From Ctenosaura bakeri (lineage: Eukaryota; Chordata; Lepidosauria; Squamata; Iguanidae): a stretch of 64,000 bases of DNA. Under the pieces are notes generated by a model. The model ran no database searches, was not told the origin of the DNA, and was given only the letters and a program-made list of their open reading frames with translations. The translations under genes were made by a program, and so were the position numbers. This document shows positions 47,803 to 59,345 of this stretch, piece by piece. Position 1 is the stretch's first letter, and every line of letters begins with the position of its first letter. The stretch covers positions 372,001-436,000 of the forward strand of contig CAOLHI010000080.1 in the NCBI GenBank assembly GCA_948474755.1, in the 5' to 3' direction.

Positions 47803-48583
47803 TCATAATTAAAAAAAAAAAAAATATTGTACATGGAAGGGAAAAAAGGCATGTAATTCAAAGAAAACGAAGATTAATAAAAAAGTGCACATAGGATTGG
47901 AGAAACACAGGAAAACGGATTTTCACATCCCTTTTCTGCACTTGTGAAAACTGTAAATAGAAGTGAAGCAGTTCAGTCCAATTATTTTAGAGCTCAGTAA
48001 GTTGACTGTAGACCAACTAAGGCAAGGCACTCATCTAAATCATTACAAAAATGCCAAAGTCTGTTGTTTTCAGTAATAGAGTAAATGGAATTTTACTGTA
48101 GGTGACTGGGGGAAGGAAAGATATGATGAGGTAGCAGTTGTGATTCCAAGACCACATCAGCGGAGCATTTTACTTAAAGCCTCTAATTAGATGTGCCCTA
48201 GCTCAGCAACTTTACAACTAAAAGCATGCTGAACTATTTTTTAAAAACTTATGTCGGGGTGGGGGAGTCATCAAGTTAATAAACTGAATTGCCATTCAAA
48301 TGCTTTTCAATAGCACTTTGGCCCTCTGCAGTACTGTGTGCGCTGCCTCCCTGCCTGTGTGCAGTTTTGTTTTAATTTCATTTGTTTGAAATCCACACAT
48401 GCTGTTCTAAGTATTAGCATCTAGGGATGGAATGAATACTCATTTGCTCTTCAGTTCTTGGCCAGGAAAGGGGCTTTCTGAAGTTTGGGAAATCCCACTG
48501 GGAATAATACAGGTAGTCATGAAAGGTACTGCAAGATTCCTTGCACTTTGGGAAGTACTCATCTGCACAAGAATACACATAGT
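47803..48583. other. Unannotated DNA
   Basis: A 16-A run follows the SINE. The rest is single-copy-looking sequence with TCTAATTAGA-type AT motifs near 48181-48190. Confidence 0.4.
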
Positions 48584-48910
48584 TTTTATGTATGTGTATT
48601 TTCTACACATAGAAAAACACATCTGTTTCTATGCAGACTATGTATTTCTACACAGACAATGTGTCTTTTACACACACACACACACACAGACAGACAAAAT
48701 ATATGCAGACAACATGTTATCTGCATAGAAAAACTACATGAATTTCTGTGCAGAAACTATATCTGCACAGAAAACATATTTTCTGCACAGAAAATCCACA
48801 TATATTTTTGTACAGAAATTGTATTTCTACACAGAAAGTGCTTCCTGCACAGAAAATGTATATTTCTGTGCAGAAAGCATATTTTCTGCATAGGAAATGT
48901 GTTTCTGGGT
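48584..48910. repeat. Degenerate minisatellite of palindromic TTTCTGCACAGAAA units
   Basis: At least ten units of the self-complementary phrase TTTCTGCACAGAAA, in forms such as TTTCTACACAGAAA, TTTCTGTGCAGAAA and TTTTGTACAGAAA, lie at irregular 20-35-base spacing. A (CA)n run interrupts the array at about 48670-48690. Because the unit is palindromic, both strands read alike. The 157-codon plus-strand and 69-84 codon minus-strand frames here are Cys-rich repeats of FLCRN/FCTE produced by the array, not proteins. Confidence 0.8.
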
Positions 48911-49055
48911 AAGAAACAAAGAGCATTTCTCTTCACAGGAATATTTCCTGAAGCATAAGCAATGATCAAGAGTTGTATATAAAATGTGCTTCTGTGTAGG
49001 AAAAAGAGCATTTCTCTTTAGAGGATTATTTTCTAAAGCACAAACAGTGATGAGG
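48897..49055 (+). repeat. Two-unit ~86-bp tandem repeat
   Basis: ATGTGTTTCTGGGTAAGAAA then AGAGCATTTCTCTTCACAGG is followed 86 bases later by ATGTGCTTCTGTGTAGGAAA then AGAGCATTTCTCTTTAGAGG. The units are about 80% alike. It adjoins the palindromic array. Confidence 0.7.
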
Positions 49056-49240
49056 CACTGCAGAGAAATCTTTGTGTTCTCATTCAGTGTGGAGAATGTG
49101 AAAGAAATTATTTGTTCTAGACGAAAAATGAAAAGATGTAATCTCTATTGACCCATTATTTGCCTAAACTGTCACTTTTTCCTTCCCTGTTTTCTTTTTC
49201 CAATAACGAGCACATATTCAGAGAAACCTGGGAAGCTCAC

Positions 49241-50291
49241 TGTGATGGAGTCTGGGGAGTGGCTATTTTGAGTGGCAGAGAGCCACCCAGTAACAGGTTG
49301 CCAGGCAACCAGAATAGCCACTCCAGAGAGAAACACAGCCCATTATTAGGTAGGAGGGGCTGGAGGCCTAACAGAGAAATGCATATATAGGCACACTGAA
49401 TTTGGTTAGGTCTGACTCCAGGGAGGAAGGGCTAAGAGTCAGTCCTTCCACTAGAGACGTTCTCAGTCAACCAGAGGGGTTGAGTGAGAAGGATGTTTTC
49501 TAAGAAAAGCCTAGAGAGATTGGCAGAAGAGAAATCAACCCACTTTTGAATCTGGTCAGAGTGTGACTAAGGCCCTTTCCACATGTGTGTGGGGGGAAGG
49601 AAACGGGCAAAAATGCCCGAAAATTGAGCTTACCAGCAGCCGGGTGAGTCCGTCGCCACACGGATCAGCGCGAGCTCGCTGCTCCACAGTCCTCCGGCAT
49701 CCCAAATGGTGGCTTCCGGTTGGTGGAGGCTCTCTTTAACCGGAGAAGCTCGCCAGCTGGAAGCCCGCCCCCGACAGATCTGCAGGCACGCACTTGCGCG
49801 CACCTGCAAATCTGCTTCTGAGCCAGGTGATGGAGCAGCACGGGGTTGCGCGCACCCTGGTTTTTAAAAACCTCTGAAAAGAGGTTTTTAAAAAGCACGC
49901 TGTGCAACCAGCTCCAGTTGCTCCTGTGTGAATTGAGGTGTGGAACTACAAAAAGTAGTCCACGCCAGTCTATGCTATGGTGCAGAAGACCTCCGTTGGA
50001 GGTTGCTCTGCACCATTTTAAAATGCTAATGTGGAAATGGCCATAGATTTGGGAACTGGGTCTTTGGTAAAAAGGTAGTCAGAGGGCTTTGTGGGAGACA
50101 GACTTGTGCCTTTATGCTAATGTAAAGGTATAAGAAACTGTCTAAACACATTCTGAAGATCTGTTTGAGCTTGGACATACATATGAAAACCAATACTTTA
50201 TTCTTGTTATTTTAATAAAGACTATAGAATATTTTTACAAATTTTGACTCAGCTGAATGATTTTCAGTAGTTATAATCAAACAGAACCACA
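49241..50291 (+). mobile_element. Solo LTR, family A copy 1, split by a MITE
   Basis: The segment starts TGTGATGGAG and ends AGAACCACA (TG...CA ends). It has a TATA box (GCATATATAGGC, about 49380) and a poly(A) signal (TTTTAATAAAGAC, about 50210). A distinctive inner phrase, GGTTGCCAGGCAACC then AGAATAGCC (49296-49319), recurs at 62320-62340 in a second element with the same order of parts. Flanks CTCAC and CTACC are only partly alike, so the target duplication is worn. Without the MITE it is about 576 bp. Confidence 0.62.
49571..50042 (+). mobile_element. Harbinger-like MITE, long subfamily, copy 4
   Basis: Termini GGCCCTTTCCACATGTGT and ...AATGTGGAAATGGCC pair, with the core CAAATGGTGGCTTCCGGTTG in plus orientation and CpG-rich middle (GCACGCACTTGCGCGCACC). 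It is 472 bp, inserted in the LTR at 49241-50291. Flanks TAA and ATA do not match, so the target duplication has mutated or the edges are off by a base. Confidence 0.84.
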
Positions 50292-52011
50292 CTACCATAG
50301 AATATTAAAGGTGTTCTAAATAACAACTGAAAGATGTTTACCCTTTTTACACAAAGGTGGTGTTTTAAAGAGGAAGGCAGGGTTGAGTGGAGTGACAGGG
50401 TACTTCAGCAGACTGGGGGAAGCTGCCATACCAGTCTGTGAGGTGATAAAGCAGGCCTTGTCACACTCATCTTCCTTGATTCCCTGATGGCAGCACAGGA
50501 AGAAGGCAACCTTACACAGAGGCTAGGATAGGATAGTTGAACAGAGAAATATCTTTGAAAACAAGTACTCATTAAAAGAAGGACGGAGGGGGTAGTTTTT
50601 CACCTCTCTCATCTTGCTTTTGAATCAATATTTGTGCAGTTCAATGGGATATGGATGTTCATTTTTAAAGAAGACCACAACAGTGCTTTCACAAGCTGGC
50701 ATCCTACTGATGGCTTTCTTCTCCTTTAGTCCTTCAAATGTGGTACGGAAGACAAATCCACAATAGCTATATTGTTGAATATCCCTTCTTCCACTGCAAT
50801 GATGTTATGCTGGGCAGAGAAGACACTGGATGTAAGCGAGGTGGAGAGAAATGAGTCATACTGCAGCAGCTTGCCTGAATGCTTGAATGAGCAGGGAAAT
50901 GCCAGCTTAGTTTGCTCAGACAGTAGATTGTGTCTATTTAAAATAACTATTTTGAAAAGCCTTTACAAGATTGTGCCATATGGGGCATTGCTCTAGTAAG
51001 AGCCACATGAGAGGCAGCAGAAAACATGCCTGCATTAATAATGTATTGAAAGTTACTTTCTTGGAGTAAGTCTCCCAATCAGCATGGCCAGCATCTTCCT
51101 GTTCTTACCACAGGAATTTGGACTGTATTATGACTTATGGCTTGCATTTTAGCCAGATGTATTGTGAAAATACAGAAAAGGGAGTCTTCCACTGATTGTT
51201 GCACAAGAGTAGAAGAACATGAACCAATAAATCATCCAAAAATGTAAAACTTGCTAGTCATAGTCCAAATGAAAGACTTTTTCCCTTGTTGGAGGTAAAA
51301 CCCTCAAACAATTTAGGCCTGGTCTATTAACTCCCTCTTTCAAAGTTAAAGAGAGTGTATGATTCATTCTCTTTTCAGAATCCTCCAGGCAGCTTAATCT
51401 TTGCCACTTTGCTTTCAAACGGCTTATCGGATAGTGTTGGATTAGAAGCAGATTCCCCTGGTGCTAGCCCCTTTTCTTGGAAAGATGACAACTGGTTCAA
51501 TTAAGGCTCAGCCTTCTTTAGCACAGTTCACAAGTGCAAGTGCTGAATCTCCTGTGTCTCTTTGAAACTAGTTTTAGCAAAGGCAAGTGGGTGGAAGCTA
51601 AAAAAACCTTTACTAATTTCACTTAAAGGCACATTCAAACATACATACAGGCAGTACCTAAGCCCCGGCTAACTACAGAAAAGTTTCAAGAAGAGGAACA
51701 GCTCAGCAGAGCCCACACTCGCTATCTTGAGGGAGGAAGAAGAGAAAGGGAGAGAGGAAAAGGGGGAGGACTCTTTTAGGTGCTTGCAAACAAACCTGGA
51801 AAGACTTTTATTCACATGGTGTGGTTGCTTAGATACATCCTCACAATGAGTGTGTAAGCAAATGGGAAATGTTTTAAAGAGAGCATGTATAGGGTAGAGG
51901 CATGTAGGAAATTCTTACTATTAAAGCCCTGTTTGCCCTCATAGCAAATGGGTGAAGGGGGTTAAAGAGAATACTTGGCTGGGAAGCATTTTCCAAGAGA
52001 TAGAAGTCTCA
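50292..52011. other. Unannotated DNA
   Basis: No exon or repeat family recognised. A purine-rich run (GAGGAAGAAGAGAAAGGGAG) lies near 51730-51775. Confidence 0.4.
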
Positions 52012-52214
52012 GGCCATATTCTCCCCATGCAGCTATGGTGTTATTATTCCACTTTCAACATCCTATGGAATCTTGGGGTTTGCAGTTTAGGTAGGGACAT
52101 TTAGAATTCTCAGCCAGAGAACTCTTTGACCTCAATAAACTACAAAACTACAGAATTCCACAGGAGGTTGAAAGTGGAATAATAGTACTATAACAGTGTA
52201 GTGTGGAAATGGCC
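52012..52214. mobile_element. Palindromic Harbinger-like MITE
   Basis: GGCCATATTCTCCCC at the left pairs loosely with GTGTGGAAATGGCC at the right. Inner arms TTATTATTCCACTTTCAACA and GTTGAAAGTGGAATAATAGT pair well. It has the same extended centre as 24926-25127. Target flanks TCA and TTA do not match. Confidence 0.78.
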
Positions 52215-52683
52215 TTAGTTGCCCTCATTTGTTCTGGTGATTCATCTGATTATTATATTATCTTCTTCTGTTTCAAGCTGTTGAATTGGGATTCTTCTAC
52301 TTTTGAGTAATAGTGAGCATGAAGCTGAGCCTTTTTTACCTGACAAGTTTCAGGAGAATGGAGAAGTCCAGTCTCAAAAGTTCTCAAACAGTCCCTTCCT
52401 CAACATTGCTATATTTTTTTTGTTCTCTAGCTGCAGTGTTTGCCACTCAGAGATTATGGCAATCTCAGAAGGTGTGGAAAGAGGAAGTTGGGAGGGGTTA
52501 AAAAGTGATCTTCTAGCAAAGGAGTGGAACATTGTTTGTTCATGCGTGCTTGTGTTTAGAATGGGCCAAGAACCTTAATTACTAGTTGTCTTCACCCTTT
52601 GATTTTCTTGATTCTGTTGCTTTTCCCAGTAGCTGAGTGAGGGGCCATTTCTCCCTTGCAGAGTCTTGAGTATCCTTTCTGAA

Positions 52684-52770
52684 TGCCATTTCCTCACCAG
52701 ACTGTTATAGTGCTATTATTCCACTTTTAGCATCCTATGGAATCCTGGAGTTTGCAGTTTAGGGAGGGGC
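52684..52770. mobile_element. Left half of a palindromic Harbinger-like MITE
   Basis: GCCATTTCCTCACCAGACTG then CTATTATTCCACTTTTAGCA then GGAGTTTGCAGTTTAGGGAG match the left arm and centre of the short subfamily. The right arm is absent and unrelated sequence follows. Confidence 0.7.
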
Positions 52771-54320
52771 CTCAGGAGGAATTTGCAATGAACCAATCCT
52801 TTGACCTCCTGAAGCAGAATGGGCCTCCAAGGAGTCCATATTGGTACGGGGGGAGAGGGGTATTAAGAGAGGGGATTGTTACAAAATCCTTCCAGCCTGA
52901 GGCATGTAGAGGGCAGTCACCCAGTTCAGGAGAGAACCAAAAATGTCCTGAACACAACACAGCAAGTGCCTAGGGGAGCAGGTTGTTGATGTGTAAGAGT
53001 GGTTGAGTAATCAGTCCAATCTGGGTCAGTCACAGACTTCTGACCAAGATAAATGGAGAAGCACAAGGGTTGTCATTAACTGATTCAGGAGTCATATCAA
53101 CAGGTCAGAAGTCCAAGTCCATGCAATGTGAATCACTAAATGGGAAGCTGATGGTTATTTAGTAACAGATATAGGTATAGAAATATAGGTGTTAGGGTGT
53201 TTTTTTAAAAACCTTTTTGTCTTTAAACAATTCCAGATGTTGCATATTGAAATTTTGAGATGGATGTAATAACTGTAGAGTTTGCATCTTTTCCCCCCCT
53301 CTTCTTTAATAAAAATAATTTAAAAAGAAATCCGGCTACATGAGCCAGCAAAGAGTAAACAGAATAGTTCAAGCATAGCTGGTCCAAAATAGGAAAGCAA
53401 GAGAGTTCTGCCGGTCAGCCACATACAGTTGTTAGCATTAAGGTTGAAAGGGATATTTATCAGCAGCTCCTTCAAGGTCACAGCTGCTGAAATAGTGCCT
53501 AACTAGGTCAGAGTTTATGATTTAACTAGCACTGGACTTGGCATTTCTCTCTCTGTCTATTAAAAGGACAAGAGTGTGTCTTCTTCAGTCTTTGCAGCTT
53601 TTGCCAAGTCCTGGTGGGGAGGATGATCCTTTACTTACCCAGCCCCCATCTCCTTGGACTCAGAGGGAGCTGCAGCTTCTTGGCAATCTACCTCCTCCAC
53701 TTCTTGGTCAGAGTCCTTCAGGGATGAGTTATGAGATGAGCTCCTCTAGGCAGGATGAGTTTGTGATGATCCATTCTCTTAACCCCCTCTCCCCCACACA
53801 CATGCAGCGTGGTTTCCCTGGAGGTCTGGTTGTTTTTTTGCAGGGACCTTCTGAAACTCCATGGCAAATTCAACTTCTGTGGAACAGGATAAGTCAACCC
53901 TGGTTTTAAAACTTGATTGACTATTTTTTAAACTTATAGTCAAGTTTATATGATGCTGTTTCAGATTACCAAATTTTCAGTAATTAGGGTTCTCAACCAA
54001 TACAGTCGTATTAGAATTAAATCTGGACATTTGTTCCCTTAGGTGCTTTGATTTCAGTGTAAACAGTTCAAGCTAGCAGTGGGTCATTTCCTTACATGCC
54101 TCTTTTGTATTTTAATTTGTTTGCCTAGCCTGAGCTGCAGTTCTGGGTTGTGATTGTAATGGGGAGTAATATCACTGGTTTCAATAAAAATATCCTAACT
54201 CACATGTATTGTTTCAAAGGGAGGCAGGAGAATTCTTAAAATCCATGGTATAAAGCATGCACTGTGTAGGACAAACACTTTGGATCATGATAACCTATGA
54301 TGGGGCTATGCAGTTAACTT
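52771..54320. other. Unannotated DNA
   Basis: No exon supported. The 123-codon frame at 53538-53909 (Leu/Ser/Pro-rich) has no known relative in my memory and no splice or promoter context. Confidence 0.4.
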
Positions 54321-54321
54321 C

Positions 54322-54625
54322 ATTCATTCATTCCTTTATTTATATCCCTCCTTTCGACCTCTTTTCAAGAGACCTAAAACTATAACACATAATGAAATCC
54401 AAATTTACAATCAAGACTTGAAAGCGAAAGGGTTGGGTTTTTTTTTAAAAAATCTATAACATAAAAAAATAAACTGCACCAAACAGTTAAAAAGAAGCTG
54501 ATTAAATCAGAGCATTTTTGCCTGCTGAAAGAAGATCATAAATAAAACTTGCCTGCCCTCCCCAGAATCAGTCACTGAGAAGGCCCTCTCTCAGATTTCC
54601 GTCAAACATGCTTCCTATGACAAGG
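54322..54625 (-). mobile_element. LINE 3' fragment (L2- or CR1-like), antisense
   Basis: The left edge CCTTTATTTATATCCCTCCTTT is the inverse of the AAAGG-GGATATAAATAAA end common to several squamate LINEs and SINEs. Further right, GAGAAGGCCCTCTCTCAGAT is the inverse of a frequent LINE ORF2 phrase (GAGGGCCTTCTC). The part between is A-rich and worn. Family assignment is tentative. Confidence 0.45.
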
Positions 54626-55011
54626 GGAGCGGGGCAGAGAAGAGATTCTCTCAGTAACCTAAAATCCTGGAAAACTTATCTCAGATAATGTAAACTTTCA
54701 AAATTGCCAAGTTTTTAATTAAAAGATTTCTAGGATGAGGACCCGTCATAGGTAGAGGTTCCATCATATATAAGTATATAGATAGGAAGAGAGGGGCTGG
54801 GAAGGGCTGTAAGGCATCAGAGATGGAGTTAAATGCGTAACTTTGAACACACTTTGCCTGGTTCATATGAACAAAATGTTAAGGTATCTGATGTGCAACC
54901 TGAATGTATGCATGAGCTCTAGGATTACCAGGCTGGTTATGGAAAAGAGCTATAACTTAAGTCCTCATCAAGTCATGGAACAAGGCAAAGCAGTGTACAG
55001 CTCTATCAGGC

Positions 55012-55109
55012 TGAAGGTACCACACTCCTCAACATTTCACAGACTGAACATAGGACAAGATGAAGGTACCACACTCCTCAACATTTCACAGACTGAACAT
55101 AGGACATGT
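55012..55109 (+). repeat. Recent tandem duplication, 49-bp unit
   Basis: Two head-to-tail copies beginning TGAAGGTACCACACTCCTCA (55012 and 55061) agree at the first 46 or so positions without a mismatch. Such identity implies a recent event or an assembly artefact. Confidence 0.93.
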
Positions 55110-55721
55110 GTAGTCAAGCAACATTACAAAATAATCAACAGGACAAAAGTTACTAATTAGGAAGATCACACTGTTACCCTAACAAGTGGGGGACTTTGAG
55201 GTCCACCCACAAAGCCAGTGTCTCCTTAGAATTTGGGGGATTATAGCTCAAAAGAGACCTGCAAGAGGAGGGTAATGGCAGGATCTTTTCACCTGTGTAT
55301 ACCAGTACTAACTGTAGAGAGGACTCCAGTTAAAAATTAAACAGAGTATTTTATCTGGATTGTCAAAACACACAAGAAATCAGACATACTCAAGAATCAT
55401 ACAAGGTTTATGGAAAGTGAGGCATGAAAGGTTGGCTAGAGAGAGAGATTGGGTGAAAAGGGTGATAGTTACCGGTCCTGAAGAAGAAGGTTGAAGCAAA
55501 GTGGCTCAGACAGTGTGTGAGGGTAGCAAGAATGAACAGAGGTCTGGGAACCATGTATTATATTCAAGTACTACGATTTGCTGAAGCTGAAGCTGGGGTT
55601 TATATACTCTATTTCCTACCCTGAAGGAGGGTGCATGGGCAAAGCAGTCATTGCTTTCTCACAGGGTTGATAAAGGAGTCCAGAATAGGCTGACTGTCTT
55701 AACTCTAGGTGATGAAACATT

Positions 55722-56172
55722 GGCCATTTCCGCACAGGCTTAAAGAAACGATGCAGAGTGTCCTCCAGGGAGGACATCTGCACCTGGGAGTGGACTGGGT
55801 CAGATGTACTTAGTGTAGTTCCGCACCGCAGCCCGCTCCAGAACAACCCAAGGTAACCACATGCTTCTGAAAGACTGCTTGAAACAGGTCTTTCAAAAGC
55901 ATGGAGCACGCCACTCCATGCCTGCGGTCCAGTGCAGATTTGCAGGCTCGCACCAGCGCGAGCCTGCGATTTGCCGGGGGTGGGCTTTAGGCTGGCAAGT
56001 TTCAGTGGTTGATGGAGAGCCTCGACCAATCGGAAGCTGCCATTTTTGTCCCTGGAGCAGTGAGGAGAGGTGGCCACGCACTGCTCTGGACCAGCCTGGA
56101 CCCAAGCGTGGAGCCAAGAAGTCCGATAAGTACTGGCATGCGATGATTCCCTTGCCCCATGCAGAAATGGCC
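55722..56172 (-). mobile_element. Harbinger-like MITE, long subfamily, copy 5
   Basis: GGCCATTTCCGCAC and ATGCAGAAATGGCC pair, flanked by an exact ATT duplication (55719-55721 and 56173-56175). The core is inverted (CCAATCGGAAGCTGCCATTT). It resembles copies 2 and 3 along its whole length, including the inner GAAAGACTGCTTGAAACAGG / TCTTTCAAAAGC hairpin. The 153-codon minus-strand and 129-codon plus-strand frames overlap it and are not conserved. Confidence 0.87.
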
Positions 56173-56746
56173 ATTGACAGGAGTCATGACAATGTCTGGT
56201 CAGGCAGGGGGGTGTCTAGCAAGGATTTCTGTAGGGCAGGATCACAGTAGGTTCCCTCATTGCTTCATCTGGGTAGTTTTGCCTTCTACTGTATTTGGGT
56301 GTGCATATAAACTAAGGCCTTGAAAGGATTAGTACTGAGTTTTCCTGCCTCATCCTCTCTGAACTTATGACCTGACCATTTCTGGGGTCATCCTGACCTG
56401 GCAACATGCTTACAGCCAGAGCGCTTTCAAACATGTTTTTCAGCTATAAATATGACCAATTATGAAAATAGCTCATCTCAAAGGGTGGAAGAGTATGGTG
56501 TGGTAACAACACAATCCAGGAGTGACTACAGCAGTTTACTTTTGTGCAGTTCTCTTGGGAAGAGCAAGATTATCTCCCTTTCTTTCTTCCCTTCCCCCCA
56601 GTTAAGTTAATTGAGTGCAAACTACTCTAAAAGCAGTTGAAAAAGTAGGATAATAGAGGATTAATCAGAATTGTCCCTGCTAAATCAGAACAGTTGTGGG
56701 TATGAGGTACCTGTTCACCTTCCAAACCAAAACTTTAAGCTGCTGC

Positions 56747-57727
56747 TGTTATGGCACCCCCCCCGTAATTGGCAGAGTTTAATTGACAAATACTATTTAA
56801 TTGGTACTACATTAATTGGCATTGATATAAATGATACCTGAGGTAATGGAAAGGTCATGCTAGAAGAGGCAAATTACTGACTGTAAACGTGACATAGCAA
56901 GGCAGGTCAGCTGCACCCACCTCTTAGGCAAAGAGTCCAGTCATTTTCAGGATAATAGCAAGGGCACTCTGAAGACAATAGGCTTAAAACACCAAGCTGG
57001 ACTCTCACAGCTGAAATGGGGAAGTTCCCACCAAATTGTGATGGTTTCAACCCTGATGTTTGTACACCTGGACATTTCCCTATTGTTTCCCCATCTCTCC
57101 ACAATACTCAGCTATTACAACAGCCATTATCCTTTTGTCATCTAAACACTGAGACCATTAGCTCTGTCTGGACTTCATTGTTTGTGTTGCAACTCCCATT
57201 GTCCATTTAGCTGGAAGTGTGAGTCACAATCATACCAGCAGGATATTTTTTTGGGTATAAGGGTATAAGTACCCCTGGTTTTAGGCTGTCTAGTGCAGTC
57301 TCACCACCGCTCTGAACACCGCTCTGTCCTTCTGATTCCTGAATGAGAACTGTCCTTAGATCCCTGCCTGCCACGCCACTGCTTTCTCCACTTCTCTCTG
57401 GACTAGCAATTATCGCCTGAATCCTTCAAAGTCCTCTATCCACAACTTTTCTCCCTTTTTCCTTTGCTTAGTCCTTGTGTGAATGTGTAAGTGTTTGAGC
57501 TTTTGTGTGCTTGTGTGAATCTTGTTAATAAAACACATTTTTAGTTTATCTTTTTAATCTTTGGCTGGTTCTTTCCTGAGCAACCCCATAAACATAGGTA
57601 GAAAAGATCTCATTAATTTGCACTCCTCTTGCAGGCCTTCCAAATTTGAGCTAGTTATTCCCCACTTTCAAATAGAGGTACGGGCATTGGGAGTTGGTCC
57701 TTGTGGCACCCACATTTTGGGGTAACA
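56747..57727 (+). mobile_element. Solo LTR, 981 bp, with 4-bp target duplication
   Basis: The element begins TGTTA and ends TAACA, a perfect 5-base terminal inverted repeat of TG...CA type. It is flanked by CTGC on both sides (56743-56746 and 57728-57731). Inside are a TATA-like GGGTATAAGGGTATAAGTAC (about 57256-57275) and AATAAAACACATTT (AATAAA near 57529), followed by a U5-like segment. No internal gag/pol sequence adjoins it, as expected after recombination between two LTRs. A 4-bp duplication is used by some gammaretrovirus-like and Gypsy elements; the family is undetermined. Confidence 0.78.
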
Positions 57728-58369
57728 CTGCCTCCCTTTCCAACATGGCTATTGCATTTCCAGTGGGGAGTGAGAAGAGAAAGTACAGAGATACACTGAG
57801 GTCTGTTCTTGTTGCCACCAACAACCCTAGTGAGTGCTGACTATGACAATATAAACAGCAATTGATACAATGGTGGCTTAGCTTCCCATCTGCTATTTTT
57901 CTCTAGCCGTTCTTTTTATTCTTTTTCAGATGAATTCTTCATAAAACTTTCAGAATATCAAAAAAGGCAAAAGTTCTCCATGTTGCCTTCTCTGCATTTC
58001 TACTGACATTTATCCTAAGAGACAAAACACGAGAGCCATCTTTTCAAACAAATAATTATAATTCTTAATTATCTTTTAATTACATAAGGCAGTATGACAT
58101 CTCTTGGGGCTTTTATACCAGCTTGCTCTCATATTAATACTGAAATGTTCTATCAAAGTTTGTTTAAATCCTTTTTTGTCATCTATCTGTGTTCCATTCC
58201 TTCGCAAATAGATTTAGCTATTTGCAGTGAAATATGCCATTGTTCTAAGTCAGCGGTTCTCAACCTGTGGGTCGCAACCCCTTTGGGGGGCAAATGACCC
58301 TTTCACAGGGGTCGCCTAAGACCATCGGAAAATACATATTTCCAATGGTCTCAGGCTCCATTCCCTCCT

Positions 58370-59345
58370 CGGTGGTGGTGCGCAAGCACGAGCCATGCAC
58401 TCGCGTCCTCCTGCCTCCTTTGGCAGGAGCACGTGCAGCCACAGTGTCGCCACAGCAGGAGTGGTGATGCACAAGCACAAGCCACACGCTCATGTCCTCC
58501 TGCCCCTGTTCAAAAGGGACTGAAATCACTCCCCTTCTCCACTACCAGGAGAACCTCTTGTCTGATGGGCCATCTTGGGGGGGGCAGCAGCAGCACGGGG
58601 GCAGGCCCCTCCTCGCCACAGCCCCCACCTCACTTGCCATGGAGGGGGCGCTGTGGAAAGGCCAGGGGGCCACAAGGCGGCACTTTTCCAGGGGGGCGAG
58701 CTGCACCCGGTGCAAAAGACAAAGGTGCTGGGATTCCTCCCCCCGGCCAGGGTCGACACTCTGGAAACTTTTCCCACACTGCCCCTCCAGCGGAAAAGAG
58801 AGCAAAGCAGAAGCAGACCCCGGGGGGGGGTTCTCAGAGTTTTTTCCCGGTGGAGATGCGCAGCTCCTCTTTCCCTACCTGCCCGCCCCCTCCCCCCATT
58901 CCTGGACAGCAAGGCAGCCTTTGCCGGGGGAGGCATTATTGAGCACATGCCTTTCCACATTCCAGAGGGACACAGTGCCCGTCTCCGCAGCACCCGTCTC
59001 CCCACCAAAAGGGGGGCCTCGGCAGCATCGCTACAGCAGGAGCATCCTGAGGGAAATTTGTGCCTCTCCTGAGGAGGTACCAGTGCGGGAACGACAGCGA
59101 GCCAGGCCAGGCTTCTCTTGCAAGCACCACAGGGATGACTTCAGCCACTGCCACTGTTGTCGTGCACTTCAACTCCCCTGAGAGCGTTGGAGGAGATACC
59201 CAGCCTCGGCGTCTCTCACCTCCCCCATGGAGCAAACACTTGGTAAGGAGAGGGTGGCTTCTTGGCTTGTCCCATGGCTTGGTGCCCTGCTGGCCTGGAT
59301 GGAAGGATGGAGGGGACCTCGGCTTCTCTCACTGGCCCTAACGTG
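58370..59345 (+). other. GC- and CpG-rich cargo inside the SPIN-like element
   Basis: About 1 kb of GC-rich sequence starts right after the left subterminal region. It begins with an imperfect ~87-bp tandem repeat (GCGCAAGCACGAGCC near 58380, GCACAAGCACAAGCC near 58469). Large open frames exist in several frames at once (169, 229 and 165 codons on plus, 160 on minus). A possible splice donor, ACTTGGTAAGGAG, lies at about 59240. It could be captured host exon/promoter DNA or simply hAT interior sequence. I recognise no protein. Confidence 0.5.

Noticed and set aside
48584..48910. CRISPR-like array of repeated units
   Set aside because: The genome is a vertebrate. Unit spacing is irregular, units are variable, and spacers are not unique.
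48485..48958. 157-codon Cys-rich plus-strand frame (possible small secreted or toxin-like protein)
   Set aside because: The Cys, Phe and Arg pattern comes from the TTTCTGCACAGAAA array read in frame. No signal peptide is visible, and the minus strand has the same pattern.
55616..56250. 153-codon minus-strand and 129-codon plus-strand frames
   Set aside because: Both lie mostly in a MITE whose four sister copies do not preserve the frames.
58492..59181. 229-codon plus-strand open frame, with overlapping 169-, 165- and 160-codon frames
   Set aside because: Several frames on both strands are open at once because the DNA is GC-rich. Composition is Pro/Gly/Ser-rich with no domain, and the segment lies inside a transposon.
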